A DNA stretch of 64,000 nucleotides from Muscardinus avellanarius (GCA_963383645.1 OY726565.1:40264444-40328443); one strand, 5' to 3'; positions 33,000-43,874 are shown, numbered from the stretch's first letter. Notes: generated from the sequence alone by a model not told the origin. Numbers and translations are program-made.

Positions 33000-33202
33000 G
33001 TGTGTGAGTCTGGGGATGGAACCCAGGGGTATTTGACCTCCGAGCTACACCCCCTGCCCTATTTTTTTTTATTCTTTGAGACTGGGTCTCACTGAGTTGC
33101 AGAGAGCCTCACTAAGTAGCTGAGGCTGTCCGTGAACCGCGATCCTCCAGGTCTCAGCCTCACAAATGCTGGGATTACAATCATGTGCCACCACGCCTGG
33201 CT
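33000..33202 (-). mobile_element. B1-dID SINE, type I
   Basis: Reverse copy from GAGTCTGGGGATGGAACC to CACGCCTGGCT. Confidence 0.9.
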
Positions 33203-33242
33203 GAAAATGTCTTAATAGTAACAAGCCATTTGTGTGCATGTA

Positions 33243-33442
33243 TATGGTACTGGGAATTAACCCAGAGGCATTCTACCCCCAAGGTATACCCTCAGACCAG
33301 TTTTATTTCTTATTTGGAAATAAGGTCTTGCTAGATTTCTGAGAGCCTCAGTAAATTGCCGAGGCTGGCTTTGAACCTGCAATCTTTCTGTCTCAGCCTC
33401 CCTAGTACTAGGGTTACAGGTGTGAGACCCCATCCCCAGCTA
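33243..33442 (-). mobile_element. B1-dID SINE, diverged
   Basis: Reverse copy from TATGGTACTGGGAATTAACC to CATCCCCAGCT. Confidence 0.85.
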
Positions 33443-33506
33443 AGACATTTTTATTTTATGATGACAGCATCATGCTATGTCAAAAAAAAAAAAAAAAAAA
33501 AGGAGA

Positions 33507-33727
33507 AGCCGGGTGTGTGTGGTGACGCATGTTTGTAATCCCAGCATTGGGGAGGCTGAGACCGGAGGATCGCAGTTCATGGACATCCTCAGCTACTTAG
33601 CGAGACCCTCCATCACGCAATGAGACCCTGTTTCAAAATAAAGAATAAAAAATAGGGCTGGGGATGTAGCCAGGAGATCAAATACCCTTGGGTTCCATTC
33701 TCAGACCAGCAAAAAAAAAAAAAAAAA
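33507..33727 (+). mobile_element. B1-dID SINE, type I
   Basis: Copy with an extra GTGT at its start and a CAGACC end plus A. It lies about 180 bases downstream of the microexon donor in transcript sense. Confidence 0.9.
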
Positions 33728-33909
33728 GGAGATATCTAAATTCAAAGTAGAGATTCATTTGAAAAGGTTATTCATAACTAATATAAAGGCAGTAATAGCA
33801 CAATGATTCATTACTTTCCTTTTTTGTTAAACTTAAGGTTGTTTCAGGTATACAGTTTGGACTTAAACGCATAATTTATACTAAAAAGAATCACATGCTC
33901 AAGACTTAC

Positions 33910-33936
33910 CGGAAATCATCCAAACTTAGGCTACCT
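33910..33936 (-). CDS. SNX14: SNX14 exon 11 of window (27-nt microexon)
   Basis: A 27-nt exon encodes GSLSLDDF between split arginine codons, so including it adds nine residues in the RGS-PX linker and skipping it keeps the frame. The acceptor is GATATTGCAG and the donor TTCCG|GTAAGT. About 31-64 bases upstream in transcript sense lies a long TC tract. The size, frame and flanks are those of a regulated microexon. The peptide reads as RGS homologues do here, which makes an accidental match unlikely. Confidence 0.9.
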
Positions 33937-33966
33937 CTGCAATATCAGATATGTGAAATTATGTAA

Positions 33967-33970
<4 letters not shown>

Positions 33971-34000
<30 letters not shown>
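33971..34000 (-). promoter_or_regulatory. TC-rich tract upstream of microexon
   Basis: The plus strand shows a GA run; in the SNX14 transcript it reads as about 15 UC units, 31-64 bases before the microexon acceptor. Such tracts are standard binding sites for PTB proteins. The role here is inferred. Confidence 0.5.
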
Positions 34001-34005
<5 letters not shown>

Positions 34006-34363
34006 CAGATATTAAACAAGTTTCACTTTAGAATATAAAACAAAGTTTAAAAGTTACGTAAGTGGATAGCATTTACCTTTGTCAAAGGAAGAAATCATTA
34101 TAAACATCACTTAAAGGTGAAAACAAATGGCTGTATTTTGGGTTTGGGAGTATAAAGTCTAGAAATACTAATATAAAGTTCTTAAAACTTCAATGTGTCA
34201 GAAAAAAATCTGCAGTTTTTTGTATTTAGGTATTCCATTTGTTTGATACAGTGGAAATTGTGTAGAGACTAAACCACCAAAATATGGCAAAATTGTGTCC
34301 ATATTAGATAAACCAAACACATTTCCTCATATATTTTAGCTTGAGTATAAAAAAAGAATGTTT

Positions 34364-34434
34364 TGGACTTGAGAATGTAGATAGTGAGCACTTGCCTAAC
34401 ACACAGGAGGCCTTGAGTTTGCTCCCCAGCATCT
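34364..34434 (+). mobile_element. ID-type monomer SINE
   Basis: GACTTGAGAATGTAGATAGTG, GAGCACTTGCCTAACAC and TTTGCTCCCCAGCATC follow a tRNA-derived ID element in order. Confidence 0.75.
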
Positions 34435-34511
34435 CAAGATATAAAATTAAACTAAAAATAAATGTTAAGCCAGGAAGCAAAATTAACAAAATATTTCTTT
34501 TTCTTGTGTGT

Positions 34512-34715
34512 GTGTGGTACTGGGGGTGGAACCCAGGAGCTTTTCTACCTCCGGGCTATACTCCCTGACCTATTTTATACTTTATTTGGTAACAGGGTCT
34601 CACTAAGTTGCTGAGAGCCTCACTACGTAGCTGAGGCTGGCTTTGAACCTGTGCAGTACTCCTGTCTCAGCCTCCTAAACGCTGGGATTACAAGCGTGAG
34701 CCACCACCCCCGGCC
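34512..34715 (-). mobile_element. B1-dID SINE, type II
   Basis: Reverse copy from GTGGTACTGGGGGTGG to CACCCCCGGCC. Confidence 0.91.
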
Positions 34716-34752
34716 GTAACTAAATATTTCTAAATATTAAAAGCTATGCTTT

Positions 34753-34944
34753 GCCAGGCGTGTTGGTGCACGCTTGTAATTCCCATGCTTGGGAGGTGGA
34801 GACAGGAGGATCGCGCTGGTTCAAAGCCAGCTGCGCTGGCTTAAGAGACCCTGTTTCCAAATAAAAATATAAAAAATAGGTCTGGGAGTGTAGCACGTAG
34901 ATAGGGATTCCAGGAACCCCAGTACCCCCCCACACACACACACA
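34753..34944 (+). mobile_element. B1-dID SINE, type III
   Basis: It carries TGCGCTGGCTTAAGAGACC and TTCCAGGAACCCCAGT. AAGCTATGCTTTG / AAGTTATGCTTTG flank it. Confidence 0.91.
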
Positions 34945-34954
34945 AAGTTATGCT

Positions 34955-35012
34955 TTGAGTCTCACTATGATGTATAATTACAATGCACCAATAAAAGCAT
35001 AAAAATAATTTA
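34955..35012 (+). mobile_element. L1 3' end fragment
   Basis: ATGATGTATAATTACAATGC then ACCAATAAAAGC is the shared 3' terminus of the L1 copies in this window. Confidence 0.55.
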
Positions 35013-35043
35013 AAAAAAATATATATATATATATATGCTTTAA

Positions 35044-35345
35044 AGCCAGGAATGGTAGCATATACTTGTAATCCCAGTACTTGAAAGACTGAGACAGGAG
35101 GATTATGAGTTCAAGGCCAGTCTCAGCAATTTAGCAAGACTCTGCTTCAAAATTAAAAATGGCTGGGAGGGATGACACATGGTTGAAATCCTAAGAGTTC
35201 ATAGGCTGAGAAAGGAAGATCAGAGGTTGAAGGCCAGCCTCAGCAAAACAGTGGGAATCTATTTAAAAATAAAATATAAAATGAGCTAGGGGTATTAGCA
35301 CAGAGGCAGAATGCCCCTGGGAGATCAATTCCTAGTAACAATTTT
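35044..35345 (+). mobile_element. B1 monomer followed by a diverged B1-dID SINE
   Basis: A B1 half with linker (35044-35160) runs into a second, worn dimeric copy (35162-35345). Confidence 0.75.
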
Positions 35346-35359
35346 AAAAACTTACTTTT

Positions 35360-35570
35360 TTGGGTTTTTTGACAGTACGGTGGATGTAACCCAGGGGTAT
35401 TCTACCTCCAAGCTACATTCCCAGCCTTATTTTTTATTCTTTATTTTGAAACAGGGTCTCACTGAGTTGCAAAGGGCCTTATTAAGTAGCTGAGGCTATC
35501 TGCAAACTGCAATCCTCCTGTCTCAGCCTCCCAAATGCTGGGATTACAAGCATGCGCCACCACGCCTGGC
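35360..35570 (-). mobile_element. Young B1-dID SINE, type I, perfect target duplication
   Basis: AAAAACTTACTTTT at 35346-35359 recurs at 35571-35584. Confidence 0.92.
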
Positions 35571-35876
35571 AAAAACTTACTTTTAAGATACAATAAATAT
35601 TGTAAATATTTTAAGTCATATAATGGCAATGCAGCAAACTACTCTAAATTTCCAATAAAAGAATGTTAAGAAACTTTTACTTACTCCATACAGGTACATG
35701 AATCATAAGAGAAAGAGTGAGTTCTGATAAGACTGATAATATTAAAGTCAAGTCAATATAAAGAAAAACATACTTTAAAAAGCTGTAATTGGTATCCAGA
35801 AAAAAAAGAATCCATATTCCCTTCCTGTCATATAAGTATGTTTGACATATGACATATGTCATGTATGTATGTATGA

Positions 35877-35918
35877 GAAATGCTGGGATTAAAAGCATGG
35901 GCCACCCTGCCCAGCTTA
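35877..35918 (-). mobile_element. B1 end fragment
   Basis: AATGCTGGGATTAAAAGCAT then GGGCCACCCTGCCCAGCTT is the promoter end of a B1 half. Confidence 0.7.
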
Positions 35919-36004
35919 TTTTTTATATTTTAAGTGAGCAAAATGAGTGCTTTAATAGGCTGGAGACAATCAGGGAGTCTCAAAAGTGGCAAAGAAACCT
36001 TTTC

Positions 36005-36210
36005 AGCTGGGTGTAGTAGTGCAAGCTTGTAATCCTAGTACTTGGGAGGTTGAGACAGAAGAATCACAAGTTCATGGACAGCCTCAGCTACTTAGTGAGG
36101 TTCTCAGTAACTTACTGAAACCCTGTTTCAAAATTAAATATAAAATAAGTCTTGAGATGTAGCTCAGAGGTAGAATGCCCCTGGGTTCAACCTCCAGTAC
36201 CACAAAAAAA
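36005..36210 (+). mobile_element. B1-dID SINE
   Basis: Copy from AGCTGGGTGTAGTAGTGC to TCCAGTACCAC. Confidence 0.87.
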
Positions 36211-36239
36211 TAAAATAAGATAAAATTAAAAAAAAATAG

Positions 36240-36520
36240 AAGCCAGGCATGGTGGCACATACTTGTAATCCCAGCATTTGGGAGGCTGAGACAGGATGAT
36301 CGCGGTTTACAGACAGTGTCAGCTACTTAAGTGAGGAGGCCCTTTGCAACTCAGTGAGACCCTGTTTCAAAATAAAGCATAAAAAATAGGGCTGGGGATG
36401 TAGCTTAAGGGGTAGAATGTCACTGGGTTCCATCCTCAATAGCACAAAAAAAAAAAAAAAAAGGTCTGGGGATGTAGCTCATAAGTAGAATAACCCTGGG
36501 TTCAATCCCAGTACTGCCAA
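36240..36520 (+). mobile_element. B1-dID SINE, type I, plus extra ID half
   Basis: A full copy (36240-36462) is followed after its A tail by a second ID unit (36463-36520, GGTCTGGGGATGTAGCTC). Confidence 0.86.
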
Positions 36521-36948
36521 AAATTAATTAACTAATTAATTTTTTTAAAACCCACAACAATAAAACAAAACAAAATTTCCTTCTCTGAAGTTATGACCTT
36601 GATTTAATTTAGCTACCAAGCTGACTTCTAAAATTGCAGAACCACTTCCCCTTAGATGGTTCCATGCAGGCATTTCACTAAACTCAGTACCCTTGTATGA
36701 AACCCTAACTTTCTAAGTACACAAAATAGATAAATTCTACTCATGCTAGCTAAGAAATTTGACAGTAGACCTGAAAAAGTGTTTGGCTAACATGAGACAC
36801 TAAATGAATGTCTGGACTGAGCAAAGAATACTATTGTAAGTAGCATGGATATAAATTTTACTAAACAAAGCCTATGATTCAGGCTATAATATGTAAATTA
36901 CTAGAAAAAATAAAGTACTAATATTTTTACAAAGAATCATAAAGGTAT
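36521..36948. other. SNX14 intron, nothing recognised
   Basis: No feature seen. Confidence 0.55.
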
Positions 36949-37156
36949 TTTTTTTTTTTTTTTGCGATGCTGGGGATGGAACTCAGGGGCATTCTACCTC
37001 TGAGCGACATCCCCAGCTCTCTTCTTTATTCTTTATTTTGAAACAGGGTCTCACCAAAGGGCCTCACTAAGTAGCTGAGGCTGTCCTCGAACCACCATCC
37101 TCCTGTCTCAGCCTACCAAATGCTGGGATTACAAGTGTGCACCACCACGCCCAGCT
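36949..37156 (-). mobile_element. B1-dID SINE, type I, shortened
   Basis: Reverse copy; the B1 half lacks a few bases (CTCACCAAAGGGCCTC). Confidence 0.88.
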
Positions 37157-37565
37157 CATAAAGACATTTTCTACCACTCAAAAGTTATTATATGTATGCT
37201 ACTTCTACTGAGACATTATATAAGAATTATCAGCATTCCAAAATTTAAAATCTCTTAAAATGTGGTTATATAAAAAATATAAGTATCTTCCCAATTATTT
37301 TCACATTTTTTGTACTAACCATTTAAAAAATGCTCCATTTTCTCACTTATCTACTTTTCTCCTTGTACCGCATCTCCAACTTCTATAGTTACTGGACACC
37401 AATGTGATTATTTATTCTGTAGATTTTTAATTTGGTGTCTGTGTCAGTTATGTACTTACAGCACTATACATATAACATCATAAAGACATTATTACCTAGT
37501 TCATAAATGGATACAATTTTTGGTTACCTTTCTTTGGATTAACTGCATACTTAACATTTCCAGAA
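37157..37565. other. SNX14 intron, nothing recognised
   Basis: AT-rich, no feature seen. Confidence 0.55.
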
Positions 37566-37760
37566 AAGGGCATGGTGACACACACCTGTAATCCCAGTAC
37601 TTGGGAAGCTGAGATAGGAGGACTGCAGGTTCAAAGACAGCCTCAGCAAGTAGTGAGACTCTGCCACCTAGCAAGACCCTGTTTCAAAATAAAAATAAAT
37701 AGGGCTGGGGTTGTAGTTTAGAGGTAGAATACCCTTGTGTTCAATCCCCAGTACCAAAAC
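37566..37760 (+). mobile_element. B1-dID SINE
   Basis: Copy from AGGGCATGGTGACACACAC to CCCCAGTACC. Confidence 0.86.
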
Positions 37761-38161
37761 AAAGAAAAAAAAAGAAAAAAAGGAAAGGGAGAAAAATCTT
37801 TCCAATGTATACTCAGTAAATTCTCTAAAAAATTTTTCTCTGAAAACAAACCTGTCAAAATTCTGAGTGTATTTCACTTATGAATGTAGTCCCTACACAC
37901 CAATAAAGCAATTTATCAAGCATTACTATGTATTAATTATGAGATTAAAAGGCAACAATGTATAATTTTTCTAAAAGAATTTTAGTTGTTTCCAGGTTAC
38001 AATATGTAGAATAGTACTTTAATTCATTGGTGAAATGTCTTGTCTACTCATGCAACAATGGAACCACATATTCATTCAGAAAAATAAAGACAATGACATT
38101 ATCACAGAATAATAATTTCAGCAAATTCAAAAACAAAACATACATATGGTTAGATGCCTAC

Positions 38162-38220
38162 CTGTTGAATTTTGAATTGCGTGTTGGTGATTCTGCGCCT
38201 CTTAAAAGTTGTCTGAAATA
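38162..38220 (-). CDS. SNX14: SNX14 exon 10 of window (RGS end, linker)
   Basis: A 59-nt exon encodes [19 protein letters not shown] and leaves two bases of an arginine codon. The donor is ACAG|GTAGGC. The acceptor TTTTGAAG has purines at -3 and -4 and almost no pyrimidine tract. It covers about residues 464-482 and enters a serine-rich, probably disordered linker before the PX domain. Confidence 0.93.
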
Positions 38221-38318
38221 CTTCAAAATAATAAATAATTTTGACATACTAAAACTAGTATTTGACACAGAAACATGCTACTTTACCTTTCTACTCTCCA
38301 GTTTAATGAAAAAGCTAT

Positions 38319-38381
38319 TTAAGGGCTTTTGTGTAGCTCGGTGGCAGAGTACTTGCATGTGCAAGTCCCTGAACTGATCCA
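38319..38381 (+). mobile_element. ID-type monomer SINE
   Basis: AGGGCTTTTGTGTAGCTCGG then GGCAGAGTACTTGC matches the start of an ID element; the end is worn. Confidence 0.65.
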
Positions 38382-38412
38382 AGAAAGGAGGGATACAGAG
38401 AGGGAAACAAAT

Positions 38413-38565
38413 GCAGCTGGGATTGGTAGCACACACCTGTAATCCTAGTACTTGGGGGACTGAGACAAGAGGATTGCAGGATCAAGGCCAGCCCCAGCAA
38501 CGTAGTGAGGCCCTGTTTCAAAAACAGTGATAAAATGCCCCTGGGTTCAACCCCTATTACCAAAG
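38413..38565 (+). mobile_element. B1-dID SINE with internal deletion
   Basis: The linker and first ID part are missing: GTTTCAAAAACAGTGATAAA joins AATGCCCCTGGG. A purine-rich GAGA tract follows to about 38650. Confidence 0.83.
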
Positions 38566-38996
38566 AAAGAGAAAAGAAAAGAGAGAGAAAGAGTAAGTGA
38601 GTGAGTGAGTGAGAGAGAGAGATAAAGAGAGAGAAGGAGAAAGAGAAGCTATTTAAGCCAAGTAAGTATCACCACAGTCAAATAGGGTAAGGAATAAAAT
38701 GCTACAAATGGAGGTATTCAGACCACTTCATTTTCACAGGTCTGTAAATAAGATATGTATAAAAAGAACAATGTTTCTGCATTACCCCACCACTATAGGG
38801 ACACAGTAACTCAGGTGGAACAATTTGATCCCAATCTACCTAGTCACATAAATATAAAGTAACTTCTAATATACATCAAGTTATATGGCAGAAAGGAGTA
38901 TTCACTCTCAATCTTGTGTCATTTTTCTACTTATTTTACTATATCCCCACTAAACTTTATAAAAACTCCTCTAACAAGGTTAATATTTTGACTTAC

Positions 38997-39121
38997 CTCA
39001 TCACTGTGGCAGAACATAGGAGTAAACACATTCTCCAAGAGAGAAAGAACATGTTCATATGCTTCAAAAAGACATCTCATAGTCTGAAGTTTCACAACGT
39101 CTATGTATGGCCCTTCAGCAA
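38997..39121 (-). CDS. SNX14: SNX14 exon 9 of window (RGS)
   Basis: A 125-nt exon encodes [20 protein letters not shown], then [16 protein letters not shown] and CHSDE. The acceptor is AAAATTAG and the donor GAG|GTAAGT. It covers the final RGS helices, about residues 422-463. The [10 protein letters not shown] helix matches the RGS-PX subfamily. Confidence 0.96.
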
Positions 39122-39431
39122 CTAATTTTAAAAAGTGTATATTAGAAATCATTTATGAATACATTATAAATAAGTTTAAAATTCATTATCATAAAGAGCA
39201 TAGAAACAGTCCTAAAACTATGTTTTATAGAAACTCCATTGGAAGAAGTCACAAAAAAACGGGAAATTGGAACGGTTATGTTCTAGTTTTTACAAATATT
39301 AATTATACAAATTGTGAATGTCTCTTCCTCAAAACTTTTATTACATTAATAAAATGAATATTTAAAAACTGTTTTAAGCTAAGAAGCCAAGTTAACAAAA
39401 TATTCCTAAGCATTAAGATAATAATAGCTTT

Positions 39432-39618
39432 GCCGGGCATGGTGGCACACACTTGTATTTCCCCGCACTTGGGAGGAAGAGACAGGAGGATCGCGCAGGT
39501 TCGAAGCCAGCCGCGCTGGCTTAAGAGACCCTGTTTCCAAAAAATAAAAAAAATAGGTCTGGGAGTGTTGCCCGGAGGTAGAAGGGCTTCCAGGAACCCC
39601 AGTACAAAAAATAAATAA
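39432..39618 (+). mobile_element. B1-dID SINE, type III
   Basis: It carries CGCGCTGGCTTAAGAGACC and TTCCAGGAACCCCAGT, about 165 bases from exon 8's donor. Confidence 0.9.

Positions 39619-39657
<39 letters not shown>
39616..39657. repeat. (AAT)n microsatellite on SINE tail
   Basis: About 12 AAT units at the type III SINE end. Confidence 0.95.
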
Positions 39658-39785
39658 GTAGCTTTAAGTTTTCCATGTATCTCACACAGATATTGCAATT
39701 TAATAAACAAAGAATGCATGAAAAACTCTGAAATCTATAAAAAAGCTACAGAATTCATTCATTCTCTTCATCACTTTTGACTTAC

Positions 39786-39941
39786 TTCTTTGAATCTCTT
39801 CTACAATAAAGGGATCAAATCTAATTTTGTCAATACTTTCATCCAAGCAGTAAGTTTTATAAATCTTCTGCAATTCTTCATGAAGAGATAGCATTTCATC
39901 ATTTGATAACTCTGGTCGCAAAATTCTATCATTAAACTCCT
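39786..39941 (-). CDS. SNX14: SNX14 exon 8 of window (RGS middle)
   Basis: A 156-nt exon encodes segments including [40 protein letters not shown] and EEIQR. The acceptor is GATTGTTAG and the donor AGAA|GTAAGT, starting and ending in phase 1. It is the central RGS helices, about residues 370-422. Confidence 0.96.
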
Positions 39942-40040
39942 CTAACAATCAGAGAAATAAAAAAATGAATTATTTTAATATAAAATTATTCATGAAAATT
40001 ATATACTCCTAACTATAGCCAGTATTAAAAGCAGCAACTA

Positions 40041-40463
40041 TAGCTGGGCATGGTGGCATGTACTTAGAGTCTCATCTCAATACTTGAGAAATTGAGACAG
40101 TTCAATTTAGGTTTGAAGCCACCCTCAGCAACTTAGCAAGATTCTGTTTCAAAATAAAAATTTTTTAAAAGGGCTGGAGTGAGCCAGAAGAGGTAGGGCA
40201 CGCTTGTAATCCCAGCATTTGGAAGACTGAAACAGGAAGATCGCAGTTCACGGAAAGCCTCAGCTACTTAGTGAGGCCCTCCACAACTTAGTGAGACCCT
40301 GTTTCAAAATAAAGAATAAAAAATAGGGCTGGGGGTGTAGCTCAGAAGTCGAATGCCCCTGGGTTCCATCCCCAGACCCACAAAATAAATTAATTAATTA
40401 AAGGGCTGGAAGTGTAGCTTGAAGGTAAAATGTCCCTAGGCTCAATCCCCAGTACCAAAAAAT
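40041..40463 (+). mobile_element. Nested B1-dID SINEs
   Basis: The outer copy (40041-40183 and 40402-40463) is split at its ID start by a type I copy (40184-40401). AGGGCTGGA on both sides is the duplication. Confidence 0.87.
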
Positions 40464-40530
40464 TTTAAAAAGCAGCATTATAGTAATACAAATTTGCTAA
40501 AATTTATAATACTAATACACATTTCTAATT

Positions 40531-40957
40531 TTTTTCCCCAGTACTGGGGATGGAACCCAGGAGCATTCTATCTCCGAGCTACACCTCCAGCCCCAATTTT
40601 GATTCTTTTTTTTCTTCTTTGTGGTACTGGGGGTGGAACTCAGGGGCTTTTCTACCTCCGGGCTATCCTCCCAGACCTATTTTATACTTTATTTGAAGAC
40701 AGGGTCTCACTAATTTGCTGAGAACCTCACTCAATAGCTGAGGCTGGCTTTGAACCTGTGCTGTCATCCTGTCTCAGCCTCCCAAGCGCTGGGATTACAA
40801 GAGTGTGTCACCATGCCCAGCCTTGATTCTTTATTTTGAAACAGGGTCTGAGTTGCAAAGGGCTTCACTAAGTAATAGCTGAGGCTGTCCACAAACCACA
40901 GACCTCCTGTCTCTGCTTTCCAAATGCTGGGATTACAAGTGAGCGCCACCATGCCCT
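40531..40957 (-). mobile_element. Nested B1-dID SINEs
   Basis: An outer type I copy (40536-40603 and 40824-40957) holds an inner type II copy (40612-40823). TTGATTCTTT flanks the inner one. Confidence 0.88.
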
Positions 40958-41017
40958 AAATTTTTTTCTAAATTTTTTTTTAACTTTCAATAATTTTTTT
41001 GGTTTTGTTTTTTCTTT

Positions 41018-41211
41018 TACTAAAGATTGAATACAAGGGCATTCTCTCTCTGAGCTACATCCTCGGACCTTTTTTTAATCTTAATTTTGAAAGACGGTCT
41101 CACTAGGTTGCTGAGAGTTTGCTAAATTCCTAAGGCTGGCCTCAAACCTGCAACTTCCTGTGTTAGTCTCCCATGTACTGAGATTACAGACATGTACCAC
41201 CATGCTCAGCT
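41018..41211 (-). mobile_element. B1-dID SINE, diverged
   Basis: Reverse copy from AAAGATTGAATACAAGGGC to CATGCTCAGCT. Confidence 0.84.
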
Positions 41212-41400
41212 CACCAATCTATGTTTTTAAACATTTCTCTCCATTTTGGAGGCTGTAAACTAGTGACAGAGCAGAGAGGCTCAACAAATTATTTTCTGAA
41301 TGAGAAACAGTTGCATTAGGATAGCAAAAGTATGACTTTTTAAAAATTCTAAGATGTATTAACAAGGAACTTATTCCTTAATTATTCAAACTTACATACA

Positions 41401-41622
41401 AGCTGGACGTGGTGGCACACGCTTGTAATCCTAGCATTCGGGAGGCTGAGACCGGAGGATCGTGGTTTGCAGACAGCCTAAGCTACTTAGTGAGGCCCTC
41501 TGTAACTTAGTGAGACCCTGTTTCAAAATAAAGAATAAAAAATAGGGCTGGGGGTGTAGCTCGAAGTTCGAATGGCCCTGGGTTCTGTCTCCAGATCTGC
41601 AAAAAAATTAAAAAAAAAAAAA
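41401..41622 (+). mobile_element. Young B1-dID SINE, type I, perfect target duplication
   Basis: AACTTACATACA at 41389-41400 recurs at 41623-41634. Confidence 0.92.
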
Positions 41623-41718
41623 AACTTACATACAAAGAAGGGAGAAAAGGAATTTAAAAAAAAAACTGGGAAAGGGCATATGAAACCTGTGGGGACTATT
41701 AAACATAAGAGAAAAAGT

Positions 41719-41917
41719 AAGCCGGGTGTGGTGGCACATATTTTTAATCTCAGTACTTGGGAGGCTGAGAAAGGAGGATCACAGGTTCATGGCCAGTCTC
41801 AGCAACATAATGAGAACCTCCACAGCAACTTAGTGAGATTCTGTTTCAAACTAAAGAATAAAAAAATAGGGCTGGGAGTATAACGTGGAGCCTTTGGATT
41901 CAATCCCCAGTATAGGG
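41719..41917 (+). mobile_element. B1-dID SINE, type I
   Basis: Copy from AGCCGGGTGTGGTGGC to CCCCAGTATAGGGG; its ID half lacks a few bases. Confidence 0.86.
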
Positions 41918-42295
41918 GAAAAAAAAGAAAAAAAGCAAACTTGTGTATTTGCAAATGATAGAATTGTGTGTGTAGAAAAACCCAAGAAAATCTACAAAAA
42001 AGCAACTAGAATTAATGAGTGAATTTAGCAAAATCACAGGATATATTAAAATTTTTCAATTTCTGAATATTCACAATTTGAAATTTTATTTTAAATGTCA
42101 TATGTAAATATATTCCCAAAACTAAGACCTACAGTGAAAACTATAGACATTGTGGAGAGAAATTAAATGATACTGAAATAATGTGAAAATATTCCTTCCA
42201 TGTTCATGCACTGGAAGGCTAAATCCTGCTGAAATGCCACTACTTCTCAAATCAATAGATACACTCAATGCAATCCATTCAAAAATCCAAGCAAG
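41918..42295. other. SNX14 intron, probable old L1 remnant
   Basis: AATTGTGTGTGTAGAAAAACCC and AATCAATAGATACACTCAATGC AATCC-like text recalls L1 ORF2, but it is too worn to call. Confidence 0.4.
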
Positions 42296-42520
42296 CAGGG
42301 CGTGGTGGCACACGCTTGTAATCCCAGCATTTGGGAGGCGGAGACAGGACTGCAGTTCGTGGACAGCCTTAGCTATTTAGTGAGGCCCTTTGCAACTAAG
42401 TGAGATCCTGTTTCAAAATAAAGAATAAAAATAGAGCTAGGGGTGTGTGGTTTAAAGGTAGAATGCCCCTGGGTTCCATCCCCAATACCACAATAAATAA
42501 ATAAATAAATAAAAATAAAA
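42296..42520 (+). mobile_element. B1-dID SINE, type I
   Basis: Copy from GCAGGGCGTGGTGGC to CCCCAATACCAC with an AAAT tail. Confidence 0.88.
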
Positions 42521-42785
42521 ATCAAGCAGGTTTTTTGTAAAAATTCATACAGAAATGCAGAAAACCTAGATAGTCAAACAATCTTAAAAAAAAAAAAAGG
42601 AAAAAGTCTTAGACCACCTAATTTTAAGACTTAACATCAGCCAAAATACTAAGACTGTGATACTGGAAAAAGAACAGATGTATAGATCATTAGAGAAGAA
42701 CAGAATTAGACATATGGCCATAAGATGTGACAAACTGTCCAAGTAATTTAAGACCAAAAAAAAGTCTCTTCAAAACCTGAACAGT

Positions 42786-42975
42786 GCCGGGCGTGGTGGC
42801 GCACGCTTGTAATCCCCGCGCTTGGGAGGCGGAGACAGGAGGATCCCGCAGGTTCAAAGCCAGCCACACTGGCTTAAGAGGCCCTGTTTCCAAATAAAAA
42901 ATATAAAATAGGCCTGGGAGTATAGCCTGGAGGTAGAAGAGATTCCAGGAACCCCAATACAAAAAAAAAAAAAAC
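42786..42975 (+). mobile_element. B1-dID SINE, type III
   Basis: It carries CACACTGGCTTAAGAGGCC and ATTCCAGGAACCCCAAT. AAACCTGAACAG / AACCCTGAGCAG flank it. Confidence 0.9.
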
Positions 42976-42985
42976 CCTGAGCAGC

Positions 42986-43275
42986 GCCAGGCACAGTGGC
43001 ATACACCTGTAATCCTAGTACTTGGGAAACTCAGACAGGAGGGATCACAGGTTCGAAGCCAGCCTCGGGAACTTAACAAGGCTCTCTGCAACTTAGTAAA
43101 ATCCCATTTCAAAATAAGAAGTAAAAATCAGGTTGGGACTACACCTTGGAGGTAGAATGCCTCTGAGTTCCATCCCCAGTACAAAATTAAAATAAATAAA
43201 ATAATAAGATAAAATAGGACTGGGGGTATAGCTTGAAAGTATAATGCTCTAGGGTTCAATCTCCAATACAACAGA
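42986..43275 (+). mobile_element. B1-dID SINE plus extra ID half
   Basis: A full copy (42986-43185) is followed by a second ID unit at 43214-43275 (GACTGGGGGTATAGCTTG). Confidence 0.82.
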
Positions 43276-43376
43276 ACAACAAAATCTGGGTATGAGAACA
43301 ATTGAACATCAATATGGGGGAAAATTAACTTCCAACTCAAAAATTATTGCAAGATAAGTCACAAATCTATTATGTA

Positions 43377-43580
43377 AACTGGGTATGGTGGCACACCCTT
43401 GTAATCACAGTGCTTGGGAAGCTGAGAAAGGAGGATTGCACAGGTTCAAAGCCAGCCTCAGCTACGTAGTGAGGCTCTCAGCAACTTAGTGAGACCTGTT
43501 TCCAAATAAAATATAAAATAGGTCTAGAAGTATTGCCCAGAGGTAGAAAAGCCCTTGGGTTCCACACACCCCCAAAAAAT
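43377..43580 (+). mobile_element. B1-dID SINE, type II
   Basis: Copy from ACTGGGTATGGTGGCAC to TTCCACACACCCCC. Confidence 0.87.
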
Positions 43581-43602
43581 CTATATGTAAAATAAAAAAA
43601 TG

Positions 43603-43825
43603 TAACTGGGCATGATGGTTTGTGCTTGGAATCCCAGTACTTGTGAGGCTGAGACAGGAGGATCACAGGTTGGAGGACAGACAGCCTCAACAAGTAGTGA
43701 TACTCTGATCAACCTAGTGAGGCCCTACTTCAAAGTAAAATTAAATAAAATAAAATAGAATAAAATAGGGCTTGGGGCATAGCTCGGAGATAGAATGCCC
43801 CTAGGTCAATCCCCAGTATAAAAAA
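43603..43825 (+). mobile_element. B1-dID SINE
   Basis: Copy from AACTGGGCATGATGGTTTG to CCCCAGTATAAAAA. Confidence 0.86.
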
Positions 43826-43874
43826 ACTTAAAATGTTAAAAAAAATTTATGCTGTAAATATCTGTAGTGACTTT

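Noticed and set aside
38027..38377. 116-residue open frame on the plus strand
   Set aside because: It overlaps SNX14 exon 10 in antisense and an ID element. Chance frame.
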